A stretch of DNA of 64,000 bases, from positions 170,930-234,929 of the forward strand of contig NZ_JBGMWH010000005.1 of NCBI RefSeq assembly GCF_041514305.1, in the 5' to 3' direction. The position numbers and the translations under genes are program-made. The first letter of the stretch is position 1; the number at the start of each line of letters is the position of its first letter. The DNA comes from Salinarimonas chemoclinalis (GTDB lineage: Bacteria > Pseudomonadota > Alphaproteobacteria > Rhizobiales > Beijerinckiaceae). A model generated the notes under the pieces. It worked only from the letters and a program-made list of their open reading frames with translations. It was not told the origin of the DNA and did not search any database. Shown here in pieces: positions 41,933 through 50,931 of the stretch.

Positions 41933-42226
41933 ATGATCAGCCTACCGCATCCCATCCCGATGCCCGAGTTCCTCTGGAACCGGGAGGCCGCGGCCTATCT
42001 CGAGGCCTGCATGAGGAGCCGCTCCGAGACCTGGGCCGGCCTCGCGGCCGAACTCACGCTGCGCGGCACCGCGATCTCGCCGGAGATGCTGGAGGCACGC
42101 GTGTCCCGCGCGGACGTCTCGGCCGGCCTGTTCTTCAAGATCATGCACGTGCTCATGCAGGAGCAGGTGGCGATCGCCGACGTCGATCCGTACGACGGCG
42201 TCGAGCCGAGTCCGCCTGCGGAATGA
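41933..42226 (+). CDS. DUF6471-like small protein
   Basis: Encodes 97 residues. The segment WAGLAAELTLRGTAISPEML and VSRADVSAGLFFKIMHVL fits the DUF6471 pattern, an HTH-like helical domain of unknown function often found near phage-derived genes. The 50 bases upstream are AT-richer than the genome, marking the promoter region. It is convergent with the first tail-collar gene, with a strong hairpin in between. Confidence 0.65.
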   Translation: MISLPHPIPMPEFLWNREAAAYLEACMRSRSETWAGLAAELTLRGTAISPEMLEARVSRADVSAGLFFKIMHVLMQEQVAIADVDPYDGVEPSPPAE

Positions 42227-42243
42227 TGCCGCAGTTCGTCTCC

Positions 42244-42266
42244 GGGGCGGCGGTCGCCGCCGCCCC
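42244..42266. terminator. bidirectional GC-rich hairpin
   Basis: GGGGCGGCGG-TCG-CCGCCGCCCC (10-bp perfect stem) lies between the convergent DUF6471-like and tail-collar genes. No T-run; it probably terminates both transcripts. Confidence 0.6.
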
Positions 42267-42277
42267 GTCCCGCGCGG

Positions 42278-42853
42278 TCACGGACGCGGCGGGAAGATGC
42301 CCTGGAGGCAGATGATGAAGGAGATGCCGAGGAACGGCTGCCGGTTCTCATGGGGCTGGCTGCCGCCGTTGTTGGCCGTCTGCACGGCGACGCTGCCCTG
42401 GGCGAGGGTGACGGGGGTGCCGCCCGTCGCAGCGTAGGCGTTCACTCCGGTGAAGCTCGGCCCATCGGGGATCCCGACGGTCGCGAGCGTTCCGCCGGCC
42501 AGCGGCGGGCTGCTCGTCGCATTGGCGTTGGTCGCGACGATCTCGCCCGTGGCGCCGTGGTTGTGGATCGGCATCTGGCTCGTGTTCAGCGTGACCGTCT
42601 CCGTGCCCGCCATCACGCCGAGCGGGTAGGTGCTCAGGCCGTTGCCGGCACCCATGCCGCCCCCGACCGGCACACGCGAGCGCAGGTCCGGCAGCATGAA
42701 GGTGGTGGAGCCGTTGCCGCCGTAGACCGTGCCGATGAGGCTGAACAGCGCGGTATTCTGCGCGATGCCGAGCGTCTGCCCGGCGCAATAGGCGAATTGC
42801 AGCGGCGCGAAGTTCGGCGCCCAGATCAGAACCGTCCCGATGTAGTAGTCCAT
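42278..42853 (-). CDS. phage tail collar-domain (MdpB-type) protein 1
   Basis: Encodes 191 residues. The collar-domain pattern is plain: LIWAPNFAPLQFAYCAGQTL, YGGNGSTTFMLPDLRSRVPV and a C-terminal QPFLGISFIICLQGIFPPR. The MdpB family (microcystin-dependent protein) carries this domain outside phages, and its role is not settled. It is a close paralogue of the next upstream gene (43041) and has GGAGGGG just before the ATG. No other phage structural genes are nearby, so this is not a prophage remnant by itself. Confidence 0.88.
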   Translation of the reverse strand: MDYYIGTVLIWAPNFAPLQFAYCAGQTLGIAQNTALFSLIGTVYGGNGSTTFMLPDLRSRVPVGGGMGAGNGLSTYPLGVMAGTETVTLNTSQMPIHNHGATGEIVATNANATSSPPLAGGTLATVGIPDGPSFTGVNAYAATGGTPVTLAQGSVAVQTANNGGSQPHENRQPFLGISFIICLQGIFPPRP

Positions 42854-42991
42854 CGTCCCCTCCAGGTGTACCGCGCCGGGGTGACGGCGGGAGCCGACAC
42901 GCAACGGACGCGGGCGGAGAGGAACACGGTGTGGCTTACCGAGATATGACGATCAGGCGTAGATTGATTTCTTGGTTAACGTTGCGTGAAC

Positions 42992-43018
42992 CGCGGCGCA
43001 CGTCCGGCGCGCCGCGGC
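42992..43018. terminator. hairpin between tail-collar genes
   Basis: CCGCGGCGC-N9-GCGCCGCGG lies just after the stop of the second tail-collar gene (minus strand). It may terminate that transcript; no T-run is seen. The bases between it and the first collar gene (about 42915-42985) are AT-richer and probably hold that gene's promoter. Confidence 0.45.
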
Positions 43019-43040
43019 GGTGCGGATCGGCCGCGCCGGA

Positions 43041-43616
43041 TCAGCCCCGCGAGGGGTAGATGCCGAAGAGCGCGATGATGAAGCTCAGCCCCTCGAACGG
43101 CATCCGGTTCTCGTGCGACAGGTTGCCGCCGGTGTTCCCGATCTGGACGCTCACACCCTGCGGGGAGAGGAGCACAGGACTCCCACCGGCTGTGGCATAG
43201 GCGTTGACGTTGGTGAAGCTGGGACCGTCGGGGATTCCCACCGTTGCCAGAGCACCCCCGGCGAGCGGTGAGCTCGAGGTGGCGTTCGTATCGAAGGCCC
43301 GAATCTCACCCTGTGCGACGTGACTGTGAGACGGCATCTCCAGTTGGTTGAGCGTGACGTCCTCCACGCCGCCCTTGACTCCGAGCCGGTAGTCGGAGAG
43401 CCCCGGCCCCTGGCCCATGCCGGCGCCGATCGGCACCCGCGAGCGCAGGTCCGGCAGCGCGAAGGTGGTCTGCCCGTCGCCGCCGTAGGTGGTTCCCAGC
43501 AGCGAGAACAGGGCCGAGTTCTGCGAGATCGCCATCAGCTGGCCCCCGCAATAGGCCCAGTTCTTCGGCGCGAAGTTCGGCGCCCAGATCAGGATCGTCG
43601 CGATGAAGGTTTCCAT
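43041..43616 (-). CDS. phage tail collar-domain (MdpB-type) protein 2
   Basis: Encodes 191 residues, the same length as protein 1 and similar throughout (LIWAPNFAPKNWAYCGGQLM, YGGDGQTTFALPDLRSRVPI, MPFEGLSFIIALFGIYPSRG). Differences are concentrated in the middle and near the C-terminus. It is divergent from the giant surface protein gene, sharing a 267-base region with it. GGAGG occurs upstream of ATG 43616. The pair may be functionally linked with the surface-protein locus, which is inference from position. Confidence 0.88.
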   Translation of the reverse strand: METFIATILIWAPNFAPKNWAYCGGQLMAISQNSALFSLLGTTYGGDGQTTFALPDLRSRVPIGAGMGQGPGLSDYRLGVKGGVEDVTLNQLEMPSHSHVAQGEIRAFDTNATSSSPLAGGALATVGIPDGPSFTNVNAYATAGGSPVLLSPQGVSVQIGNTGGNLSHENRMPFEGLSFIIALFGIYPSRG

Positions 43617-43883
43617 GTCCGCCCCTCCTTGCTCCGCCCGCGCGCGCCGGAATGGCCGTACGCTGATTCGCAGAACGCGGGCTTGCCGGAGGGGAACACG
43701 ACCGAGGATCGAAGCCAAGGCTTCATCGCCGGTTCCCGGCCGCAGGCGGAGGAATGCGCGGCCCTTTAGGCGTCCCGGTCAACAACTCTTCAGTTCGCCA
43801 GCTTCTGTTGCGGCACGGCCACTTTGCAAGGGGGCGGTTTCGGGGCAATGTCGCGTGCCGCAACCCGACGACGGAGAATCGTC

Positions 43884-46800
43884 ATGGCCTGGAAGCATCG
43901 CGATCCGTGGACCCGCGCGCCCCTGACGATGGCGCTCGAGCCGCGCATCATGTTCGATGCCGCCGGCGCCGCGACCTATTTCGATGCCGCGGACGGGGCC
44001 GACGTCGCGGTCGCAGAGACCAAGACGCCTCCGCCCGTCGAGATCGTGTTCGTCGACACGACGATCGAGGGCTATCGCGACCTCGTCGACGACATCGCTG
44101 GCACCAAGGAGGTCATCCTCCTCGATGCGCGGACCGATGCGTTGCATCAGATCGCCGCCGCGCTCGACGGTCGCTCCGACGTGGCCGCCATTCACATCCT
44201 GAGCCACGGGGACGTCGGTGCCCTCTCGTTCGGATCCGGCCGCGTGGACGGCGCGAATCTGGACGGATACTCGGATGTGCTCGCCCGCATCGGAGCCGCG
44301 CTCGTGGAGGGCGGTGACATCCTGCTGTATGGATGCTCCGTCGGTGCGGACGAGACCGGTGTCGCATTCCTCGAAGCATTCGCGCGCGCCACGAATGCCG
44401 ACGTAGCGGCATCGGACAACCTCACCGGCGCCTCCGAGGCGAACGGCGACTGGGTTCTGGAGTGGAACAGCGGGACCATCGACGTCGCGAGCATCTCGTC
44501 CAGCGGCTTTTCCGGCACCCTGAACGTCCTCGGTGCCAATTTCGATTATTTCGGCGGCTTTCGAACCGGCGTGATCCTCGATCCGGGCGGCCCGGAGTTC
44601 CAGTTCGGAGGAGTCGGCGGAACCGCTGTGCAGGCCGATATCACGGCAAATCAGATCATCTTCACGTTCACTCAGAACGGCAGCCTCACGCCGAGTGAAC
44701 TGGTTTTCTACGGCACGAACCTCAGGTCCATCGATTCCGTCTCGATCGCGTCGTCCACGTTCGCCGCTCCGACCGTCTCGCTCGCCGACCGCGATGCGGT
44801 CGCCGGCGATGGGGCGCTCACCCCGGGGACCGACGGCTTCAACGACACCATCGTCATCGGCGCGTTCAATTACGTGTCGGGCGGCCAGCTCATCATCAAT
44901 TTCACGTCCACCGGGTTCAACGACCCTCCCGTCATCGCCAACCTCGACGGCGACACCCTCGCCTACATCGAGGACGCGGGCGCCCTGGTCCTCGACCAGG
45001 GCGCGGCCGCGACGGTGACCGACGCGGATTCGCCCAATTTCGACACCGGGACGCTCACGGTCGCCATCACCGGCGGCAACGCCAACGAGGATCTGGGGAT
45101 CGTCAACCAGGGGACCGGCGCGGGCCAAATCGGCGTCGCGGGCTCCACCGTCACGTTCGGCGGCGTCGCCATCGGCACGATCACCGCGAACGGCCAGAAC
45201 GGCGCCAACCTCGTCGTGACGTTCAACGCGAACTCGAGCCCGGCCGCGGCCGCGGCGCTGATCAACGCCATCACCTATTCCAACGACAGCCAGAACCCGA
45301 CGGGCTCCCGCACCGTCGGCTTCACCCTGACCGACGGCGACGGCGGCACCTCCGCGACGTCGAACGTCACGGTGAACCTGACGCCGGTGAACGACCCGCC
45401 GACCCTGACGGCGACCGGCAACACCCCCACCTTCACCGAGGGCGACGCCGCCCCGGGCGCGGACCTGTTCTCGGGCGTGACGATCTCGACCGTCGAGGCC
45501 GGGCAGACCATCACGGGCCTCACCCTGACGATCTCCAACGTGACCGACGGCGCGAGCGAGATCCTGCGCATCGACGGCAGCGACGTGGCGCTCACGAACG
45601 GCAACTCGGTCCTCACCGCGACGAACGGCCTGACCGTGACCGTGAGCGTGACGGGCGCGACGGCGACCGTCTCGTTCGCCGGCGCCGGGCTCACGACCGC
45701 GGCCGCACAGACGCTGGTCGACGGCCTCGCCTACCGCAACACGAGCGAGAACCCCACCGAGGCGAACCGCGTCGCCACGATCACGCAGATCCGCGATTCG
45801 GGCGGCGTCGCGAACGGCGGGGTGGACGTCTCCTCGCCCAACGTCGCCGCCACGGTGACGGTGGTCGGGGTGAACGACGCGCCCACGCTGACCGGCGGCG
45901 GCGTGCTCCCGGCCGTGGACGAGGACACCGCGAACCCGCCCGGCGCGGCGCTGAGCGCGCTCGGCATCACCGCCGTGGACGTCGACGGCACGGTGACGGG
46001 CTACGCCGTCGTCGGCAACACGGCGAACGCGGGGACGCAGGGCGTCTGGCAATATTCCACCAACGGCGGGACGAACTGGTTCGCCGTCGGCGCGGTCGCC
46101 GACGACGCCACCGCGCTCGCGCTGTCGTCGGCGACGCTGGTGCGCTTCGTGCCCGTGGCGGACTTCAACGGCGCGCCGCCGGCGCTGACCATCCGCGCCG
46201 TCGATTCGAGCTACGCAGGCGGCTTCTCGTCCACCGCGGGGACCGAGACCCGCGCGACGCTGAACGCCGCGGCGAACGGCGGCGCGACCGCCGTCTCGGC
46301 GGCGACGGCGACGATCACGACCTCGATCGACCCGGTGAACGACCCGCCGGTGCTCACCGCCACCGCGGCGAACCCGACCTATGTCGAGAACGTGGGGACG
46401 CAGCCCCTGCTGCAGGCCGGCGCCGCCGTGACCGACGTCGACATCACCAATGCGGCGGCGACGGGCACCGTGACGGGCGCCACCTTGACCGTGAGCCTCA
46501 CCGCCGGCGCCTTCCAGGCGCAGGACATCTTCGGCATCGCCGACGTGAACGGCATCACCTTCGACGCCGGCACGGGGCACGTCACCATCGGCGGCGACGT
46601 CGTCGCGACGCTCGCCGGCGGCCTCGGCGCGAACGCCGTCGTCACGTTCACCGCGCTCGCGAGCCTGAACAGCGTCAACGCCGTTCTCGGCGCGCTGGTC
46701 TATTCCAACGCCGGGGACGACCCGACGCAGGGGGGCACGAACACGACGCGCGCCTATCAGATCGTCTACAACGACAGCGCGCTGAACTCCGCGGCCGTGA

Positions 46801-49800
46801 CCGGCACCGTCACGATCACCGCCGTGAACGACGCGCCTGTGGTGACCACCTCGGGCGGGTCGGCTGCCTACGTCGAGAACGCGGCGGGCGTCCCGATCGA
46901 CCCCGGGCTCACCGTGTCGGACCCGGACAGCGGGACGCTGGCCTCCGCCACCGTCTCGATCACCGGCGGCTTCCAGGCCGGTCAGGACGTGCTGGCCTTC
47001 GTCAACGACGGCGCGACGATGGGCAACGTCACGGCCTCCTGGAACGCCGGCACGGGCGTGCTGACGCTGACCTCTGCGGGCGGGACGGCGACGCTCCTGC
47101 AATGGCAGGCCGCGCTGCGGGCGGTGACCTTCGCCAACGGCTCGGAGGACCCCTCCACGGCGGCCCGCACGGTGAGCTTCGTCGTGAACGACGGCGATGC
47201 GTCGAGCACCGCGGCGACCCGCGGCGTCACGGTCACGGCGGTGAACGACTCGCCGACGAACGACCCCGCCTTCGGCTTCGTCAACGCCGGAGCGTCGACG
47301 GAGACCGGCGGGATCGTCACGATCACCAACGCCATGCTCAACGAGGGCGACCCGGACGACAGCGGGGCGGGGGTGACCTACACGGTCACGACCGCCACCA
47401 CCAACGGCACGCTGTTCCGCGACGCGAACGGCAACGGCATCGTCGACGGCGGCGAGGCGCTGGGGCTGAACGCGACGTTCACCCAGGCGGACATCGACGG
47501 CGGCCTGATCAAGTATCTCCACGGCGGCGGGGGCGGCTCCTCCGATTCCTTCGGCTTCAGCGTCGCCGACGGCGGCGAGGACGGCGCGACGCCGCTGACG
47601 GGGCAGACCTTCTCGATCACCATCGCGGCCCGGCCCGTGCTGACGATCGGCGGCGGCGCGCCCGCCCATGTCGAGGACGCGGGCGCGACGATCGTCGCGC
47701 CGAACCTGACGCTCTCCGATGCCGACAGCGCGAACCTGACCGGCGCCACCGTCACGATCACCGATCGCGTCGTCGGCGACGTCCTGAACTTCGTCGACCA
47801 GAACGGCATCACCGGGTCCTACGACGCGGGGACGGGCGTGCTCACGCTCACCGGCACCGCGACGCTGGCGAACTACCAGGCGGCGCTGCGCTCGATCACC
47901 TATTCCACGACGAACGACAACCCCGCCACCGGCGCCGGCAACGCCGACCGCGTGATCTCCTTCACCGTCACCGACGGCGCGCTGAACAGCACCGTGCAGT
48001 CTCAGACGGTCACCGTCGCGAACGCCAACGACGCGCCGGTGCTGGACCCGTCGGCGTCGCCCGCGCTCGTCGGCATCGCCGAGGACCTCGGCCCGCCGAC
48101 GAACGGCTCCACGGCCGGCTCGACGCTGGTGTCGGCCCTGCTGGCCGGCATGAGCGACGTCGACACCGGCGCCGTGCAGGGCATGGCGATCGTCGGCACC
48201 AGCGCGCAGGGCACGCTGTGGTACTCGCTCGACGGCGGCACGACCTGGGTGCAGGTGCCCGCGGTCTCGGCGGGCGCGGCGCTTCTGCTCCAGTCCGACG
48301 CGCGGCTCTACCTCCAGCCCGCGGCGAACGTGAACGGTACGATCGCCGACGTGCTCACCTTCCGCGCCTGGGATCGCACGAGCGGCACGAACGGCGGCAC
48401 GGCGGACACGACGACGAACGGCGGCTCCACCGCCTTCTCGATCGCGACCGACACCGTCTCGGTGACGATCGCGGCGGTGAACGACGCGCCGACCGTGAAC
48501 GCCGGCCCGCTCGCGCTCACGGCGACCGACGAGAAGACCACCTCCACCGCGACCACGGTCGCGGCCATCCTGGCCGGGCTCGGCTACGCGGACGTCGACT
48601 TCTCGAGCGCGGCGGACGCCCGCGCGGACGGCGGCATCGCCATCACCGGCACCTCCGGCAACGGCGTCTGGCAGTACAGCACCAACGGCACCGACTGGTT
48701 CGCCGTCGGCGCGACCTCCACGACCGTGGCCCTGCTGCTCGATGCGTCCGCGCAGCTGCGCTACGTGCCGGACGGTGTCGACGGCGAGACGGCGAGCCTG
48801 TCGCTGCGCGGATGGGACCGGACCGTGGGCACGGCGACGAGCGGCGCCACCCGTGGGACGTCGGACACGTCGTTGAACGGCGGCATCGCCGCCTTCTCGG
48901 CGACGGTCGCGACCGCCTCCCTGTTCGTGGCGGCCGTCGACGACGCGCCGACGCTCGGAGGGCTCGTCCTCGGCCAGGCGGTGACCGACAAGACGACGGT
49001 CCAGCCCTTCGCCACGGCGACGGTCGCGGATGTGGACAGCGCCAACGTCACGGTGACCGTGACGCTCGACGTCGCGGCGAAGGGGAGCCTCGCGGGCGGT
49101 GGCTTCACGGCCGCGGGTGGTGGCGTCTACACCTTCACCGGCGCGCCGGCAGCGGCGGAAGCGGCCCTGCGGGCGCTCGTGTTCACGCCCGCCCAGAACC
49201 GCGTCGCGCCCGGCGCGACGGAGACCACGACCTTCACGGTCGCCGTCGCGGACGCGACGACGACGACGCAGGGCACCGCGAGCGTGGTCTCGACCTCGGT
49301 GAACGACGCGCTCGCGGCCGGCGGCTTCACCGTGCCCGTGCAGGGCGTGCTCGACACGGGCACCGTGACGCCCTTCGCCGGCGTGACGATCGCCGATCCC
49401 GACGTCGGCCAGCAGGTCACGGTCACGGTGACGCTCGACGCGGCCGCGAAGGGCGGCTTCGGCAATCTCGGCGGCTTCGTCCACGCCGGCAACGGCGTCT
49501 ACACGCTGACCGCCGCGGACGCGGCGGCGGCGCAGGCGGCACTGCGCGGGCTCGTGTTCCAGCCGACGCCCAACCGCGTCGCGCCGGGTCTCGTCGAGAC
49601 GACGACCTTCACCGTGTCGGTGTCGGACGGGGTCGCCCCCGCGGTGGTGGACGCCGGGACGCGGGTGGAGGCGACGTCGGTCAACGACGCGCCGTCGGCC
49701 GTGGGCAGCGTCCCGGCCCAGGTCGGCACGCCCGACGAGCCGTTCAGCCTGCGCCTCCCGGCCGACCTCTTCACCGACCCGGACGTCGGCGACGCGGTGA

Positions 49801-50834
49801 CCGTCTCGGTCCAGGGCCTGCCCGCCGGGTTCGCCTTCGACCCGGTGACCGGCACGATCTCGGGCACGCCGACGACGCCGGGCGAGACCAGCTTCACGAT
49901 CGTGGGGACCGACCGGCAGGGTGCGCGCGCGACGATCGTCGTGCCCTTCTCCATCGGCGTGCCGCCCGTGGCGACCGAGCCGCCGACCCTCGCTCCGGTG
50001 CCCGAGCCGGTCCTGCCGCCACCGCCGGCCCCTCTGCCGCCGCCGCCCGCTCCCAACCCCTCGGTGCCGCCTGCGGCACTGCCGGCGGAGAACTTCGGCG
50101 GCGTGGGGTCGGGCCTATCGCCGGCGCAGCCGCCGTCCGATCCGATCGTGCCGTCGCCGGGCCTGCCGGAGCCCGTCACACCGCGGCCGAACTCCTTCCT
50201 CGCGCCGTCCGACGGCGGGTCCGCCTACTCCCCCGGCTTCGCCATCCGCGCCGAGCCGAGCGCCGGCTCGTTCGTCGCCCGCTCCGGCGCCGGGCCGATC
50301 ACCTTCGGGCTGCCGCCGGCGACATTCGTCGTCGAGAACGGCGGCGTGCAGGTGCTCGTCGGCGCGACCCTCGCGGACGGCTCGCCGCTGCCGGTCTGGG
50401 TGGAGTTCGACCCGGCCACCGGCACCTTCACCATCGACGCGCCTCCCGGCTTCACCGGCGAGCTCGACGTGGTGATCACCGCGACGCTGCCCACGGGCGA
50501 GGCCGCCTCGACGACCATCGAGATCGCGGTCGAGGCCGCCGAGGAGGCGCCTCCGGCGGGGCAGGCGCCCGCCGGAGACGGCGAGGACCCCCTACCGCGG
50601 CAGGACGGGGCGCTCGAACGCGAGCCGGCGCTCCGCACCGCCGACGGCGAGGTCCCCGGCGTCCAGCCGCTCGTCGGCAAGCCGGCCTTCAGCGAGGCGG
50701 TGAAGGCGGCCAGCCGTGGCGCCTGGGCAACACAAGGTGAGGATTTTCTGGACAGCCTGATTGCGATCTTGCCTGCCGGGCAGCCATCGGGCGACATGGC
50801 GGTAGATTCGCGCAACGGCAGGGAAGCCGCCTGA
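43884..50834 (+). CDS. giant DUF4347/cadherin-repeat surface protein
   Basis: Encodes 2316 residues. There is no ordinary signal peptide; the N-terminus carries the motif LEPRIMFDAA (about residues 17-26) found at the start of many giant secreted proteins with DUF4347. DUF4347 covers about 53-205 and contains ILSHGDVG (His108) and LLYGCSVG (Cys151). About ten cadherin-like/bacterial Ig-like modules follow, each ending in a VNDxP motif, then a putative-Ig module (about 1942-2030), a Pro-rich spacer (about 2030-2115), one more module and a charged C-terminus. No RTX nonapeptides are seen. ATG 43884 has GGAGA upstream. Genes for a TolC protein, adaptors and a protease follow; probably a surface adhesin. 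Confidence 0.9.
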   Translation: MAWKHRDPWTRAPLTMALEPRIMFDAAGAATYFDAADGADVAVAETKTPPPVEIVFVDTTIEGYRDLVDDIAGTKEVILLDARTDALHQIAAALDGRSDVAAIHILSHGDVGALSFGSGRVDGANLDGYSDVLARIGAALVEGGDILLYGCSVGADETGVAFLEAFARATNADVAASDNLTGASEANGDWVLEWNSGTIDVASISSSGFSGTLNVLGANFDYFGGFRTGVILDPGGPEFQFGGVGGTAVQADITANQIIFTFTQNGSLTPSELVFYGTNLRSIDSVSIASSTFAAPTVSLADRDAVAGDGALTPGTDGFNDTIVIGAFNYVSGGQLIINFTSTGFNDPPVIANLDGDTLAYIEDAGALVLDQGAAATVTDADSPNFDTGTLTVAITGGNANEDLGIVNQGTGAGQIGVAGSTVTFGGVAIGTITANGQNGANLVVTFNANSSPAAAAALINAITYSNDSQNPTGSRTVGFTLTDGDGGTSATSNVTVNLTPVNDPPTLTATGNTPTFTEGDAAPGADLFSGVTISTVEAGQTITGLTLTISNVTDGASEILRIDGSDVALTNGNSVLTATNGLTVTVSVTGATATVSFAGAGLTTAAAQTLVDGLAYRNTSENPTEANRVATITQIRDSGGVANGGVDVSSPNVAATVTVVGVNDAPTLTGGGVLPAVDEDTANPPGAALSALGITAVDVDGTVTGYAVVGNTANAGTQGVWQYSTNGGTNWFAVGAVADDATALALSSATLVRFVPVADFNGAPPALTIRAVDSSYAGGFSSTAGTETRATLNAAANGGATAVSAATATITTSIDPVNDPPVLTATAANPTYVENVGTQPLLQAGAAVTDVDITNAAATGTVTGATLTVSLTAGAFQAQDIFGIADVNGITFDAGTGHVTIGGDVVATLAGGLGANAVVTFTALASLNSVNAVLGALVYSNAGDDPTQGGTNTTRAYQIVYNDSALNSAAVTGTVTITAVNDAPVVTTSGGSAAYVENAAGVPIDPGLTVSDPDSGTLASATVSITGGFQAGQDVLAFVNDGATMGNVTASWNAGTGVLTLTSAGGTATLLQWQAALRAVTFANGSEDPSTAARTVSFVVNDGDASSTAATRGVTVTAVNDSPTNDPAFGFVNAGASTETGGIVTITNAMLNEGDPDDSGAGVTYTVTTATTNGTLFRDANGNGIVDGGEALGLNATFTQADIDGGLIKYLHGGGGGSSDSFGFSVADGGEDGATPLTGQTFSITIAARPVLTIGGGAPAHVEDAGATIVAPNLTLSDADSANLTGATVTITDRVVGDVLNFVDQNGITGSYDAGTGVLTLTGTATLANYQAALRSITYSTTNDNPATGAGNADRVISFTVTDGALNSTVQSQTVTVANANDAPVLDPSASPALVGIAEDLGPPTNGSTAGSTLVSALLAGMSDVDTGAVQGMAIVGTSAQGTLWYSLDGGTTWVQVPAVSAGAALLLQSDARLYLQPAANVNGTIADVLTFRAWDRTSGTNGGTADTTTNGGSTAFSIATDTVSVTIAAVNDAPTVNAGPLALTATDEKTTSTATTVAAILAGLGYADVDFSSAADARADGGIAITGTSGNGVWQYSTNGTDWFAVGATSTTVALLLDASAQLRYVPDGVDGETASLSLRGWDRTVGTATSGATRGTSDTSLNGGIAAFSATVATASLFVAAVDDAPTLGGLVLGQAVTDKTTVQPFATATVADVDSANVTVTVTLDVAAKGSLAGGGFTAAGGGVYTFTGAPAAAEAALRALVFTPAQNRVAPGATETTTFTVAVADATTTTQGTASVVSTSVNDALAAGGFTVPVQGVLDTGTVTPFAGVTIADPDVGQQVTVTVTLDAAAKGGFGNLGGFVHAGNGVYTLTAADAAAAQAALRGLVFQPTPNRVAPGLVETTTFTVSVSDGVAPAVVDAGTRVEATSVNDAPSAVGSVPAQVGTPDEPFSLRLPADLFTDPDVGDAVTVSVQGLPAGFAFDPVTGTISGTPTTPGETSFTIVGTDRQGARATIVVPFSIGVPPVATEPPTLAPVPEPVLPPPPAPLPPPPAPNPSVPPAALPAENFGGVGSGLSPAQPPSDPIVPSPGLPEPVTPRPNSFLAPSDGGSAYSPGFAIRAEPSAGSFVARSGAGPITFGLPPATFVVENGGVQVLVGATLADGSPLPVWVEFDPATGTFTIDAPPGFTGELDVVITATLPTGEAASTTIEIAVEAAEEAPPAGQAPAGDGEDPLPRQDGALEREPALRTADGEVPGVQPLVGKPAFSEAVKAASRGAWATQGEDFLDSLIAILPAGQPSGDMAVDSRNGREAA

Positions 50835-50931
50835 GACGGTTTACCCGGAGCGAGTCGTGTAGCGTCCAGCCGGCAGCGTCGTAGTGAGGGCAGCGGTCCA
50901 GGTCGGGCCGCGCAGGGAGAATCGCGCGCAC

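Noticed and set aside
42278..43616. Prophage remnant
   Set aside because: Only the two collar-domain genes (and a DUF6471-like gene) are phage-related; no integrase, capsid or att repeats are seen nearby.
43779..49484. Very long open frame (1901 codons) on the minus strand opposite the giant gene
   Set aside because: It is a GC-rich shadow of the repeat-coding plus-strand gene; no domains, no start signal, Arg/Gly/Val-rich composition.
45400..49700. Direct-repeat array (CRISPR-like or VNTR) in the giant gene
   Set aside because: The similarity is at protein level (repeated Ig/cadherin modules ending VNDxP); spacing and DNA identity do not fit CRISPR.
49700..50834. RTX-type C-terminal secretion signal on the giant protein
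   Set aside because: No GGxGxDxxx nonapeptide series is present; the C-terminus is Pro-rich, then a module and a charged tail.
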